From JADCRZ01 sp041751095 (GTDB lineage Bacteria; Bacteroidota; Bacteroidia; Chitinophagales; Chitinophagaceae), in assembly GCA_041751095.1 (NCBI GenBank), contig JBGSYC010000062.1, positions 1 to 64,000 on the forward strand: DNA of 64,000 bases, given 5' to 3'. Each line of letters opens with the position of its first letter. Position 1 is the first letter of the stretch. The translations under genes were made by a program, and so were the position numbers. Positions 1 to 8,878 of this stretch are shown here, one piece after another. The notes beneath the pieces were generated by a model, which saw only the letters and a program-made list of their open reading frames with translations, ran no database searches and was not told the DNA's origin.

Positions 1-165
1 ACTTCATCGCTTAAATATAGCTGTTTTGAGAAAGATTTTCAACCGGGCTTCATTCCCTGTAATTTTTATTCCGGCGAAAAGAGTAGTGAAGCTCGAATAG
101 AACCTGCATTGAATGCTTACAATCCGCTGAAGGGGGGAAAAATCACGTACGATATCTATCGGTAA
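1..165 (+). CDS. C-terminal end of an unidentified protein (partial)
   Basis: An open frame enters from the left edge and runs for 54 codons to a TAA at 163-165; the start lies outside the window. The residues end in a basic, glycine-containing tail (GGKITYDIYR). The composition looks like real protein, with no internal stop, but the fragment is too short for me to recognise a family. It is followed directly by a small tandem repeat and a palindromic element, so the gene appears to be the last of its transcription unit. Confidence 0.5.
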   Translation, partial: TSSLKYSCFEKDFQPGFIPCNFYSGEKSSEARIEPALNAYNPLKGGKITYDIYR

Positions 166-170
166 AATAG

Positions 171-190
171 GCGCTTAGGCGCTTAGGCGC
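171..190. repeat. short tandem repeat of an 8-bp unit
   Basis: The unit GCGCTTAG occurs twice and is followed by a further GCGC, starting six bases after the stop codon of the preceding gene. It is seen directly in the sequence. It sits close to the palindromic element at 240-320 and may be part of the same intergenic repeat unit (inference). Confidence 0.55.
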
Positions 191-239
191 AAACATCTAA
201 ACTTTTTTTTAGATAATCTTTTTAGCCCTTAGAAAAGAA

Positions 240-320
240 GGATCACTGAGAACACGACGAACCACGAAGGACACTGCGTTACGCTTTGTGTTCGTGCCTC
301 CTTTGTGTTCTCCGTGTTCC
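240..320. repeat. imperfect palindromic intergenic repeat
   Basis: The left arm (about 240-274) and the reverse complement of the right arm (about 288-320) align over some 33 positions with a few mismatches; both contain GAGAACAC and CACGAA blocks. About 13 bases separate the arms. The wording (ENCACxGAGAACAC...CACGAA) resembles intergenic palindromes dispersed in many copies in environmental Bacteroidota and other genomes. Only one copy lies in this window, so the dispersed nature is an inference from memory of such elements. Confidence 0.55.
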
Positions 321-479
321 CTAAGCAAGGGTACGATCAGGAAGTTCACCCCTAAAGAGGTTTATTTTCCAAAGGAAAATTCGTAGATTTTACCGCAAAC
401 ATATGTCACTTACATCCGTAAATATCAGATGGCTCCTAATAAGACTAATATTTGCAATGCGTCTTTTTTACAGATGGTT

Positions 480-1033
480 TTCAAAGGCAATATTGTGCAT
501 GGCGTAAATGAAATCATTTAGGCCTACAGATGATTGAGGCGAATGAAGAGTCGGACTATAAGGTACAAAAAATTTCTGATTTCAACCAAAAGAGATAAAC
601 TTTTATCTGCATTAAAAATAAAAAATTAAGAAGAGATTCATTAAGTACTTTTACTCGAATTGGGGATAAATGCCAGGCAGGAAAAATGATGTGGAAAATT
701 TTTTTTAATACATATCATGAATAATATTTTGTCGACGAATTATACGCACCCGGATGGTTAATAGTGTTAATGTTGTTGTTAATCAATCATGTTGCCTGAC
801 CATTTTATGTGATAATGATTTTAAAAATTAATGCTATAAAAAATGTTAATAAATTTTATCCTGCATACTGTAGTTGAAAGGACAATAGCAATGAATAAAA
901 GTTTTTTAATTCAATAAAAAGTGTTGATATTCGTTCCCCTGCTTTTAAAAATTCCAGTTCGTTTCTTACATGCTGTGGAATTTTTAGCTTGACCGGATTT
1001 CTGTATTGTTTAAAATAAACTGCCTTATAAAGA
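480..1033. other. oriC: AT-rich intergenic region upstream of dnaA, weak origin candidate
   Basis: The 868 bases between the left-edge gene and dnaA hold no convincing gene. The part from about 560 on is visibly richer in A and T than the coding DNA around it. Two near-matches to the DnaA box TTATNCACA are present: TGGGGATAA at 661-669 (reverse strand, one mismatch) and TTATACGCA at 740-748 (one mismatch). No exact box and no ordered box cluster were seen. In Bacteroidota the origin is not always beside dnaA, so this is only a candidate; the same region should also carry the dnaA promoter. Confidence 0.25.
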
Positions 1034-2467
1034 ATGCCTAAAACTTTGGAGAAAGTCTGGAGTAATTGTCTTGATATCATAAAAGATATCGTAGAGTGGC
1101 AACATTTTAAAACATGGTTTGAACCCATAACGGCGGTAGAATTAAAGGACAATGTTTTAGTGATCCAGGTGCCTAGTCAGTTCTTCTACGAATACATGGA
1201 AGAACATTATGTGAATTTGTTGGCAAAGACTTTGCGCAGAGTATTGGGAAAGGACGCGCAGCTGGAATACCGGATTATGGTTGACAGTGGCAACCACCAG
1301 AATAAACCGTTGACGATGGATGTTCCGGCCCAGGGCTATAAAACATTTTCAAACAACGAAATGGACTTTCCTCTTGTGATAAACAACCCTGTAAAAAATC
1401 CCTTTGTTATCCCGGGCCTGAAAAAAATGCAGATAGACCCGCAGCTGAACCCGATCTACACTTTCGAAACTTTTATCGAAGGAGATTGCAACAGGGTTGC
1501 CAGAAGGGCAGGAAAAACAGTAGCTGAAAAACCCGGGGCCAACTCTTTTAATCCACTGGTTATTTACGGTGGCGTCGGGTTAGGTAAAACGCACCTTGCA
1601 CAGGCTATCGGCAATGAAGTTAAACGCGGCCAGCCCCAGCGCGTGGTATTGTACGTAAGCTCTGAAAAATTCATAAATCAGTTCGTAGATCACGGCCGGA
1701 ATAATGCTATCAATGATTTTATTCATTTCTACCAGCTGATCGACGTGCTGATCATAGATGATGTTCAATTCTTTAACAGGGCCGAAAGATCGCAGGATGC
1801 GTTTTTTGCCATCTTCAATCATTTACATCAGTCTGGTAAACAACTTGTGTTAACTTCCGATAAGCCACCGAAAGATATGGAAGGTGTGCAGGAAAGATTA
1901 CTCAGCCGTTTTCGGTGGGGGTTAAGTGCCGACGTGCAGGTTCCTGACTACGATACCCGCATCGAAATACTGGAAAGAAAAATGAAAAACGACGGGTTGG
2001 AAATGCCCCGTGAAGTAGTTAAATATCTTGCATATAACATAAACAGCAATATACGTGAACTGGAGGGAGCTTTGATTTCACTTTTGGCACAGTCTTCGCT
2101 CAACAGAAGGGAAATTGACCTCGACTTGGCAAAAAAAGTGCTGCGCAATTTTGTGAAAACTTCTTCAAAAGAGATAACGATTGAAACGATACAGAAAATG
2201 GTCTGTGATTATTTCGACGTACCTTATGATAAGCTATTGCAAAAAACCCGCAAACGTGAAGTTGTACAGGCTCGTCAGATATCCATGTATCTTGCAAAAG
2301 CATTTACTAAAAATTCATTGAAGACGATTGGAGAACATTTTGGGGGAAGAGATCATACAACCGTTATACACTCCTGTCAGACCGTAAAAGACCTTATGGA
2401 CACAGACAATCTATTTCGTGAAAATGTAATGGAGTTGCTGCAGAAAGTTCAGCTTGCAGCAATGTGA
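1034..2467 (+). CDS. dnaA: Chromosomal replication initiator protein DnaA
   Basis: DnaA binds DnaA boxes at the origin, melts the duplex with its AAA+ domain and helps load the replicative helicase. All four expected parts are visible in 477 residues: an N-terminal domain I (about 1-85), a variable linker, an AAA+ domain with Walker A GGVGLGKTH near residue 179 and Walker B LIIDDVQ near 240, and a C-terminal DNA-binding domain with the DnaA signature GGRDHTTVIHS near 435. The length is normal. The ATG at 1034 gives the expected N-terminus. It stands alone, with an AT-rich region before it and a hairpin terminator after it. Confidence 0.98.
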   Translation: MPKTLEKVWSNCLDIIKDIVEWQHFKTWFEPITAVELKDNVLVIQVPSQFFYEYMEEHYVNLLAKTLRRVLGKDAQLEYRIMVDSGNHQNKPLTMDVPAQGYKTFSNNEMDFPLVINNPVKNPFVIPGLKKMQIDPQLNPIYTFETFIEGDCNRVARRAGKTVAEKPGANSFNPLVIYGGVGLGKTHLAQAIGNEVKRGQPQRVVLYVSSEKFINQFVDHGRNNAINDFIHFYQLIDVLIIDDVQFFNRAERSQDAFFAIFNHLHQSGKQLVLTSDKPPKDMEGVQERLLSRFRWGLSADVQVPDYDTRIEILERKMKNDGLEMPREVVKYLAYNINSNIRELEGALISLLAQSSLNRREIDLDLAKKVLRNFVKTSSKEITIETIQKMVCDYFDVPYDKLLQKTRKREVVQARQISMYLAKAFTKNSLKTIGEHFGGRDHTTVIHSCQTVKDLMDTDNLFRENVMELLQKVQLAAM

Positions 2468-2491
2468 TCACAGCGCCTGTGCGTAATGAAG

Positions 2492-2519
2492 ACCATGTTT
2501 ACAGGCATGGTTTTATTTT
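2492..2519 (+). terminator. intrinsic terminator after dnaA
   Basis: A perfect 6-bp stem, ACCATG at 2492-2497 and CATGGT at 2506-2511, is followed at once by a T-rich run (TTTTATTTT). It lies 25 bases after the dnaA stop codon and before the convergent ABC ATPase gene, which fits a terminator for dnaA. Confidence 0.6.
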
Positions 2520-2692
2520 GAAGCAATCAGAGAAAAGATCACAATAGCACTTTAATAAGCGTTGAAACAATATCCAGTTCACGCAGCCATACGAGCTCAT
2601 TCATTTTATCGGTGAAACGATTTGCTGATGTTGAATACAGATCTGCGGGGCCTAACTTATTACATTACAGCTAACAAAGGTTGCACCACCGA

Positions 2693-4456
2693 TCATCTTC
2701 CTGGTATGGAATGAATAAGGTTCTGTGTGTATTTTTTACGCGGACGATGATACACCTGCTCTGCGCTCCCGGTTTCCTCTATCATACCATTATTCATGAC
2801 CATGATGCGGTCGCTGATGTACCGGACAACAGACAGATCGTGCGAGATGAAGACAGCAGTAAACTGAAATTCTTTTTTAAGGTCGTTCAGCAGATTCAGA
2901 ATCTGAGCCTGCACGCTTACGTCAAGTGAAGAAACCGACTCGTCACAAATAATAAACGAAGGCTCCAGGGCCAAAGCCCTTGCGATTACAATGCGCTGGC
3001 GTTGCCCGCCACTGAATTCATGAGGATAGCGCTGATAATGTTCCGGCTTCAGGCCTACCTTTTCAAGTAAAGCCATCACCCTTTCTTTTCGTTGGTTGTC
3101 ATTCTTCAAAAATCTATGGATCTTCAGCGGTTCCAGTATTGCATTGCCTATTGTAAGCCTTGGATTCAGTGAAGAATACGGATCCTGGAAAATAATCTGC
3201 ATGTCTTTACGCATGCGTCGCAACAGATCAGGCGGATAGTGTAAAAGGTTCCTGCCCTTGAAAATGATCACGCCGGCCGTGGGCTCTATCAGCCTTATTA
3301 AGGTTCTTCCCAAAGTTGTTTTGCCACATCCGGATTCTCCTACTAGACCGAGGGTTTCACCTGTATATATTTCAAAACTTACGTTGTTTACCGCTTTGAT
3401 ATATTCGAGCGGGCTACCAAAAAGTTTAGTTTTAACCGGGAACCAGACATGGAGATTTTCTACCTTTATGCAAGCTTCATTTCCCGTATTTTCAGTCGGA
3501 GGAACGGTTGGGATTACCCTCGTGTGGGTTACGTGAGGTGGATAGGCATGTACATTCTTTTCCAGGATATCTCCATTGTTTCCGGTATCGATAAAATCAC
3601 TGACCACTGGCAGCCGTTCTCCTTTCTCATGCAGTAACGGGCGACAGGCGAGCAGGCCTTTCGTATATGGATGTTTGGGTGAACGAAGTATTTCTGTTAC
3701 GGAGCCTTGTTCTACAATTTTACCTTTATACATCACAATCACTTTCCCGGCAACCTCGCTTACCACGCCCAGGTCGTGCGTAATAAATATCACGCCCATG
3801 TTGAATTGCTGCTGCAGTTCTTTGATAAGCAACAGAATTGTTTTCTGAACCGTGACGTCAAGAGCTGTTGTGGGCTCGTCTGCAATGAGTAACGAGGGAT
3901 TACAGCTGACCGCCAGGGCAATCATAACCCGCTGCTTCTGGCCCCCGCTTAATTGATGGGGATACCGGCGGAAAATTTGCGGCGGATCAGGCAATCTTAC
4001 TTTTTCAAATATGTCCAGCGTTTTAGCCCTGGCCTTCGCGCTGCTGATTCTCTGATGTAGTTTAATGGCTTCGGCAACCTGTGATCCACAGGTGTATACA
4101 GGATTGAGAGATGTCATTGGCTCCTGGAAGATCATGGAAATGTCGTTGCCCCTTATCTTTCTCATTTCACCGGAAGGTAATGTCAGCAGGTTGGACTGCT
4201 TCGTGCCATCTCCGGAGAAAAAGATACCGCCGCTGGTATACACTGCCGGCGGAGAGGGGAGGAGTTGAAGAACAGACAGTGAAGTAACAGACTTCCCGGA
4301 ACCTGATTCACCTACGATTGCAACGATTTCACCCCTTTGTACGGTGAATGATATATCCCGGAGAGCGCTGAACACGCCACCTTCAGTGATAAAATCAACG
4401 GATAAATTTTTGATGTCTAAAAGCGGTAATTTCGATCCCTCCATTTCCATGATCAT
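2693..4456 (-). CDS. Fused two-domain ABC transporter ATPase, oligopeptide/dipeptide (OppD-OppF) type
   Basis: Two complete ABC nucleotide-binding domains are joined in one 587-residue chain, as in GsiA/YejF-type proteins; it would energise uptake of peptides or similar solutes through partner permeases. The first domain has Walker A GESGSGKS, signature LSGGQKQR and Walker B LLIADEPT. The second has GESGCGKTT, FSGGQRQR and a Walker B ending in DES rather than the usual DEP. Between them lies the OppD-type C-terminal extension with the HPYTKGLL motif. No permease or binding-protein gene is adjacent in this window, so the partners must be encoded elsewhere. Substrate specificity cannot be read from the ATPase. 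Confidence 0.92.
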   Translation of the reverse strand: MIMEMEGSKLPLLDIKNLSVDFITEGGVFSALRDISFTVQRGEIVAIVGESGSGKSVTSLSVLQLLPSPPAVYTSGGIFFSGDGTKQSNLLTLPSGEMRKIRGNDISMIFQEPMTSLNPVYTCGSQVAEAIKLHQRISSAKARAKTLDIFEKVRLPDPPQIFRRYPHQLSGGQKQRVMIALAVSCNPSLLIADEPTTALDVTVQKTILLLIKELQQQFNMGVIFITHDLGVVSEVAGKVIVMYKGKIVEQGSVTEILRSPKHPYTKGLLACRPLLHEKGERLPVVSDFIDTGNNGDILEKNVHAYPPHVTHTRVIPTVPPTENTGNEACIKVENLHVWFPVKTKLFGSPLEYIKAVNNVSFEIYTGETLGLVGESGCGKTTLGRTLIRLIEPTAGVIIFKGRNLLHYPPDLLRRMRKDMQIIFQDPYSSLNPRLTIGNAILEPLKIHRFLKNDNQRKERVMALLEKVGLKPEHYQRYPHEFSGGQRQRIVIARALALEPSFIICDESVSSLDVSVQAQILNLLNDLKKEFQFTAVFISHDLSVVRYISDRIMVMNNGMIEETGSAEQVYHRPRKKYTQNLIHSIPGR

Positions 4457-4533
4457 TTGAAGTGTGCTGTGTTGTGTTGATCCCTCATTATAGCATTAAT
4501 ACATTTCTCAACATGAATCATTTGCGCCTATAG

Positions 4534-5304
4534 TTAAAATTTCAAATGGCGAACGGTCTGGCCGTCATTAATCAATTGTTTTAATGAATCTATGCCAATC
4601 CGGATATGCTTTTCAACAAAGTCTGCCGTTATTTTAAGATCACTTTCAGCAGTCTTCACACCTTCAGGTATCATTGGCGAATCGCTTACCAGCAGCAGTG
4701 CGCCAGTCGGGATCTTGTTATAAAATCCGACGGAAAAAATAGTTGCGGTCTCCATGTCTATCGCATATGCCCTGATCTTTTGCAGATAAAGCTTGAAAGC
4801 GTCGTCATGTTCCCATATCCGCCGGTTAGTAGTGTAAACGGTTCCTGTCCAGTAATCGACTCCATGATCACGAATAGTTGTAGATACGGCCTTTTGCAGG
4901 GCAAAAGCAGGCAATGCCGGAACTTCGGGAGGAAAATAGTCATTTGACGTTCCTTCGCCCCTGATGGCCGCGATAGGTAAGATAAGATCACCCAGCTTAT
5001 TTCTTTTTTTCAATCCCCCGCATTTTCCCAGGAACAAAACCGCCTCCGGATCTATGGCCGACAGCAGATCCATAACCGTTGCCGCCGTCGGACTGCCCAT
5101 TCCAAAATTGATAATGGTAATATCCTCGGCAGTAGCGCATTGCATGGGTTTATCGACGCCAACAACCTCAACGTTATTCCATTCCGAAAACAGTTTTACG
5201 TAATTGCTGAAATTGGTAAGAAGAATATACTTGCCGAAATTGCCAAGTTTTTCGCCTGTATACCTTGGAAGCCAGTTCGTTACGATATCCTTCTTTGTTC
5301 TCAT
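4534..5304 (-). CDS. amn: AMP nucleosidase (purine nucleoside phosphorylase-like family)
   Basis: The 256-residue protein belongs to the nucleoside phosphorylase/hydrolase fold family and matches the short AMP nucleosidases of Bacteroidota, which split AMP into adenine and ribose 5-phosphate. Visible motifs are the glycine-rich INFGMGSP near residue 65-75, the LGKCGGL segment and the AIDMETATIF stretch that carries the ribose-binding methionine-glutamate pair, followed by LLVSDSP with the purine-site aspartate. It lacks the extra N-terminal domain of the longer proteobacterial enzyme. It lies 77 bases upstream of the ABC ATPase gene on the same strand, with no obvious functional link. Confidence 0.88.
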   Translation of the reverse strand: MRTKKDIVTNWLPRYTGEKLGNFGKYILLTNFSNYVKLFSEWNNVEVVGVDKPMQCATAEDITIINFGMGSPTAATVMDLLSAIDPEAVLFLGKCGGLKKRNKLGDLILPIAAIRGEGTSNDYFPPEVPALPAFALQKAVSTTIRDHGVDYWTGTVYTTNRRIWEHDDAFKLYLQKIRAYAIDMETATIFSVGFYNKIPTGALLLVSDSPMIPEGVKTAESDLKITADFVEKHIRIGIDSLKQLINDGQTVRHLKF

Positions 5305-5483
5305 ACGTTGTATTTATCATTGAATCATTTCCAACAACTTAATCTGCTAATTTAGCGAATAGGTATCAAATGCGGTCTTGTTATTGATGCGCCTGCCCCG
5401 GCTCCTGAATCGTGTATGCCGGTGTTATAATCCGGTTCCGGGGATCAGCAACAGTTGCTATCTGCATGTAAAACAAATGGGTT

Positions 5484-5921
5484 ATGATAAAAATCGAATA
5501 TCCTCCTCAACACTTTCAAATAAAAACAAAAGCAGGTAAAGAATACATCTTTGACGAGCTGCGTAGGTTGTGGGTAAGGTTAACACCCGAAGAATGGGTA
5601 AGGCAAAACTTTTTACAGTATATCATACAGGTGAAGAACTACCCTGCCTCTCTTATTGCCGTTGAAAAAGAAATATCGTTAGGCGAGCTGAAAAAACGTT
5701 TTGATATTTTAATTTACGATGGTGATCATAAACCATGGATGATCATTGAATGCAAGGCCATGAAAGTGTTGCTTGATGAGAAAGTGCTGCACCAGGTATT
5801 GCGTTATAATCTGTCGGTGCCGGTCCGTTTCCTGATTATTACGAACGGAGCCTTTATGGCCGGATTTGAGCGACATGGAACAAGTCTGCTGATGATTAAT
5901 GAATTACCGGAATTTATTTGA
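5484..5921 (+). CDS. Stand-alone HsdR N-terminal-like (HSDR_N_2) nuclease-fold protein
   Basis: The 145-residue protein has the PD-(D/E)XK core seen in the N-terminal part of type I restriction subunit HsdR: Asp74 in FDILIYDG and Glu89-Cys90-Lys91 in IIECKA. The translocase and specificity parts of HsdR are absent, and no hsdM or hsdS gene is nearby, so it is not a normal restriction enzyme. Stand-alone proteins of this form are widespread in Bacteroidota and their role is, to my knowledge, unknown. The nuclease residues are intact, so catalytic activity on DNA is possible (inference). It is followed closely, probably with a slight overlap, by the PmoA-family gene. Confidence 0.82.
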   Translation: MIKIEYPPQHFQIKTKAGKEYIFDELRRLWVRLTPEEWVRQNFLQYIIQVKNYPASLIAVEKEISLGELKKRFDILIYDGDHKPWMIIECKAMKVLLDEKVLHQVLRYNLSVPVRFLIITNGAFMAGFERHGTSLLMINELPEFI

Positions 5922-5934
5922 TATTTTTAGTAAA

Positions 5935-7026
5935 ATGTTTGCTATGACTTCGGGAAAAGCTTTGATTTCTGCTGCGATTGCCATGTTCAGTTTCTTGTTT
6001 TCTCCATGCCCTGTACGTGCGCAACATAAGGTTGCCTTTGTAATAAAGGAAAGTGAAAAGAAAGTTGATGTAATGATCAATGGTAAATATTTTACTTCTT
6101 ACCTCTTTACGGGTGATATAGACAAGCCGGTGCTGTACCCGCTGCTTACAGCTTCCAACGTATTGCTGACAAGGGGTTTCCCGATAAAAAGCCGGCCGAA
6201 TGAAAGAACTGATCATCCTCACCATATCGGCATGTGGTTCAATTATGGCGACGTGAACGGCCTTGATTTTTGGAATAATTCCTATGCCATCAAAGACTCC
6301 GTAAAACATAAATATGGCAGCATCCGGCACAGGCGGGTAGTGAAGGCAGAAGGCGGAAGCAAATCCGGAACCCTTAGCGTGGAGGCAGACTGGGTAGATC
6401 ATTCCAGCAAGGTGTTGGTGAAAGAGCAGACCAGCTTCATTTTTAGCGGCGACATGAACAATAGAATAATCGATCGTATCACTACCCTGACCGCACAACA
6501 AGAAAAGGTGAATTTTACAGATAACAAAGAGGGCATGCTGGGTATCCGCGTAACACGTGAAATAGAAATACCGGCAGACAAACCTGATATTTTTACGGAT
6601 GCGCAGGGCAATCCGACCAAAGTGGCCGTGTTAAATAATGAAGGGGTTACCGGGAATTTTTTAACCAGTGAAGGAAAAACCGGTAATGATGCGTGGGGCA
6701 CCAGGGGAAAATGGTGCATGATGTATGGCCGGAAATCAAATGAGGATGTATCGATAACCATTTTCGACCATCCATTTAATCCCGGATATCCAACTTACTG
6801 GCATGCCCGTGGATATGGTTTATTCGCCGCCAACAATCTCGGGCAGGAGGCCCTCAGCGGTGGTAAAGAAAAGCTCAACTTCTCGTTAGCGGAGGGCAAG
6901 TCCGTTACTTTCAGGTATCGCATCATGATCGCAAATGGGCGTACGCCTTCTTCAGATGAACTGAATGCCATGGCGGAATCCTTCGTTAAAAGTGTGGCAG
7001 ACAACCTGGCTAGAAAACCGCGGTAA
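5935..7026 (+). CDS. PmoA family protein (DUF6807), exported
   Basis: The protein starts with a signal peptide ending at VRAQ, followed by a domain with the histidine-rich HPHHIGMWF segment typical of the 'methane oxygenase PmoA' family. Despite the name these proteins are found in many Bacteroidota that do not oxidise methane, and they often sit in sugar-degradation loci; the activity is not established. The frame is open from an ATG at 5899, which would overlap the preceding gene by 23 bases. I prefer the ATG at 5935 (5944 is also possible) because it leaves a normal signal peptide. It converges on the glutamate dehydrogenase gene. Confidence 0.8.
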   Translation: MFAMTSGKALISAAIAMFSFLFSPCPVRAQHKVAFVIKESEKKVDVMINGKYFTSYLFTGDIDKPVLYPLLTASNVLLTRGFPIKSRPNERTDHPHHIGMWFNYGDVNGLDFWNNSYAIKDSVKHKYGSIRHRRVVKAEGGSKSGTLSVEADWVDHSSKVLVKEQTSFIFSGDMNNRIIDRITTLTAQQEKVNFTDNKEGMLGIRVTREIEIPADKPDIFTDAQGNPTKVAVLNNEGVTGNFLTSEGKTGNDAWGTRGKWCMMYGRKSNEDVSITIFDHPFNPGYPTYWHARGYGLFAANNLGQEALSGGKEKLNFSLAEGKSVTFRYRIMIANGRTPSSDELNAMAESFVKSVADNLARKPR

Positions 7027-7158
7027 AGCGAAGTTTGATGAATAAAGAAGCTTAGAAAGCGGCGTGATATAATTCTAATGCAATGATAACTTACCTGTGG
7101 ATCAATATCATGACGCACCAGGCATAAGCGTTGAGATGTTGAGCTGTTACCGTTCTCA

Positions 7159-8577
7159 TTATGGAAAAATGCCCAATTCGGCATAAGAAGTGCCTACCTT
7201 GTTAATCGCGCAGACATAAGCGGCCGTACGCATGTCGGGAATTGCGTCATGTGCCAGCCAGATATCCATGATCTCGCGGGTAGCGGCGATCATTGTTTCT
7301 TCGAGGCCGCTCCTTACAAGGTCAACTTCGTCAGCTCCATGCATGATGAAATCTCTTTCCGGCTTGGAAACCTTGCGCGCGGTCAGTTCCTCTATCTGCC
7401 CCAATATCCGGGCGTTCATGTTTTCAGTAAAGCGTTTTTCCATCCTGCCGTACCGTACATGGCTAAGATTCTTCAGCCATTCGAAATAGGACACGGTAAC
7501 ACCACCCGCATTTAAATACATGTCCGGCACCACCAGCACGTTTCTCCTGATGAATTCTTCATCAGCTTCGGGGGTTAAAGGGCCATTGGCGGCTTCCCCG
7601 ATAATCTTTGCTTTAACCCTTGAAGCATTTTCCGCGTTAATAACATTTTCCAGCGCTGCGGGAATCAATATGTCACATTCCATCTCCAGCGCTTCGTTGG
7701 TATCATTGAAATTGTTTGCCTCTGGAAAATTCAGGATTGAGCCGCTTGCTTTGCGGTGGTTGAACACCGCATCAACATCAAATCCATCGGTATTCCAGAT
7801 TGCACCTTCATATTCAGCCAAACCCACAATTCTGGCGCCCGCCTGTTGAAAAAAAATGGCAGTATGGTAACCTACGTTGCCTAAACCCTGCACTACTACC
7901 CGTTTACCTTCTACCCCAAGTTCCAAGCCGAGTTTCTTCATTATATCCGGCATATTGCATACCTCGCGCAGCCCGAAAAATACGCCGAGGCCGGTAGCTT
8001 CCCTTCTTCCCCTTACACCCCCCTGGGATATCGGCTTACCGGTTACACATCCCATAGCGTCTATTTCTCCCGGGCGCATGCTCATATAGGTATCAAGGAT
8101 CCAGGACATTTCCCGCTCTCCGGTTCCGTAATCAGGAGCCGGCACGTCGGTACCGGGTCCAATAAAGTTTTTCTTGATAAGCTCTGCTGTGTACCGCCGC
8201 GTGATCTTTTCAAGCTCATAGGCGGTATATTTTTTAGGGTCGATCGTAATACCTCCTTTGGCACCACCAAAAGGAACATTAACAATGGCGCACTTGTAAG
8301 TCATCAATGCCGCAAGGGCCATAACCTCATCGAGGTTCACCGTTGTGGCAAACCGTATACCGCCTTTGCAGGGTGCCTTGTGATGCGAGTGCTGAACACG
8401 GTAGGCTTTAATCACTTCCACCTTATCACCAATTTTAACAGGGAAGTGCATTCGGTACACTGAATTACATTGCTTTATCTGTTCCAAAACCCCAATATCC
8501 CAACTGGTAAATGCGGCGGCCTTATCAAAGCTTTTTTCCACTGCGGCAAAAAAACTGTATTCCTGGATTGTAGACAT
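7159..8577 (-). CDS. gdhA: Glutamate dehydrogenase (Glu/Leu/Phe/Val dehydrogenase family)
   Basis: The enzyme links 2-oxoglutarate and ammonia to glutamate using NAD(P)H. The 472-residue chain contains the substrate-binding segment with KGGIRF, the catalytic-lysine motif PFGGAKGGI, and a Rossmann domain with VQGLGNVG for the cofactor. The later segment ANGPLTPEAD is conserved in the family. Length and motifs fit glutamate dehydrogenase better than the shorter leucine or phenylalanine dehydrogenases, although the family is hard to separate by eye. It follows the ccmD-like gene on the same strand after a 60-base gap. Confidence 0.9.
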   Translation of the reverse strand: MSTIQEYSFFAAVEKSFDKAAAFTSWDIGVLEQIKQCNSVYRMHFPVKIGDKVEVIKAYRVQHSHHKAPCKGGIRFATTVNLDEVMALAALMTYKCAIVNVPFGGAKGGITIDPKKYTAYELEKITRRYTAELIKKNFIGPGTDVPAPDYGTGEREMSWILDTYMSMRPGEIDAMGCVTGKPISQGGVRGRREATGLGVFFGLREVCNMPDIMKKLGLELGVEGKRVVVQGLGNVGYHTAIFFQQAGARIVGLAEYEGAIWNTDGFDVDAVFNHRKASGSILNFPEANNFNDTNEALEMECDILIPAALENVINAENASRVKAKIIGEAANGPLTPEADEEFIRRNVLVVPDMYLNAGGVTVSYFEWLKNLSHVRYGRMEKRFTENMNARILGQIEELTARKVSKPERDFIMHGADEVDLVRSGLEETMIAATREIMDIWLAHDAIPDMRTAAYVCAINKVGTSYAELGIFP

Positions 8578-8638
8578 GTGAGTTTATTTTATAGCAAATG
8601 GTAGTGGTTGGGGTAATGCTTTTTTTCTTTACGACGGG

Positions 8639-8878
8639 TTAGTCGGCCTTTATTTCCTTTTCCAGCCGGCTTATCTTCCGGTCAAGATTAATGAGATATA
8701 AAACCACCCCGAGCAAGATCGTTACCACTACTGCTACTACTACATAAATCTTCCCGTTAGATCGCATTCCCACGGCCATTTGCGGCTTTTCATCTGAAGT
8801 AAGTGTATCCTGTGCATAACAAACTGCAGATATAAGCATGCAGTAAAGGGTGATCAGCGGGGCATATAATATTTTCAT
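8639..8878 (-). CDS. ccmD: CcmD-like small membrane protein
   Basis: A 79-residue protein with an N-terminal signal-like segment (MKILYAPLITL onward, ending near CYAQ), then a single transmembrane helix near residues 43-65 and a charged end (LDRKISRLEKEIKAD) like that of CcmD-family proteins. CcmD helps the CcmC/CcmE heme-handling step of cytochrome c maturation. I place the start at 8878: the ATG overlaps the TGA of ccmC in an ATGA, which is typical of translational coupling. A longer frame starts upstream at 8956 but lies within ccmC and is less likely. Confidence 0.75.
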   Translation of the reverse strand: MKILYAPLITLYCMLISAVCYAQDTLTSDEKPQMAVGMRSNGKIYVVVAVVVTILLGVVLYLINLDRKISRLEKEIKAD

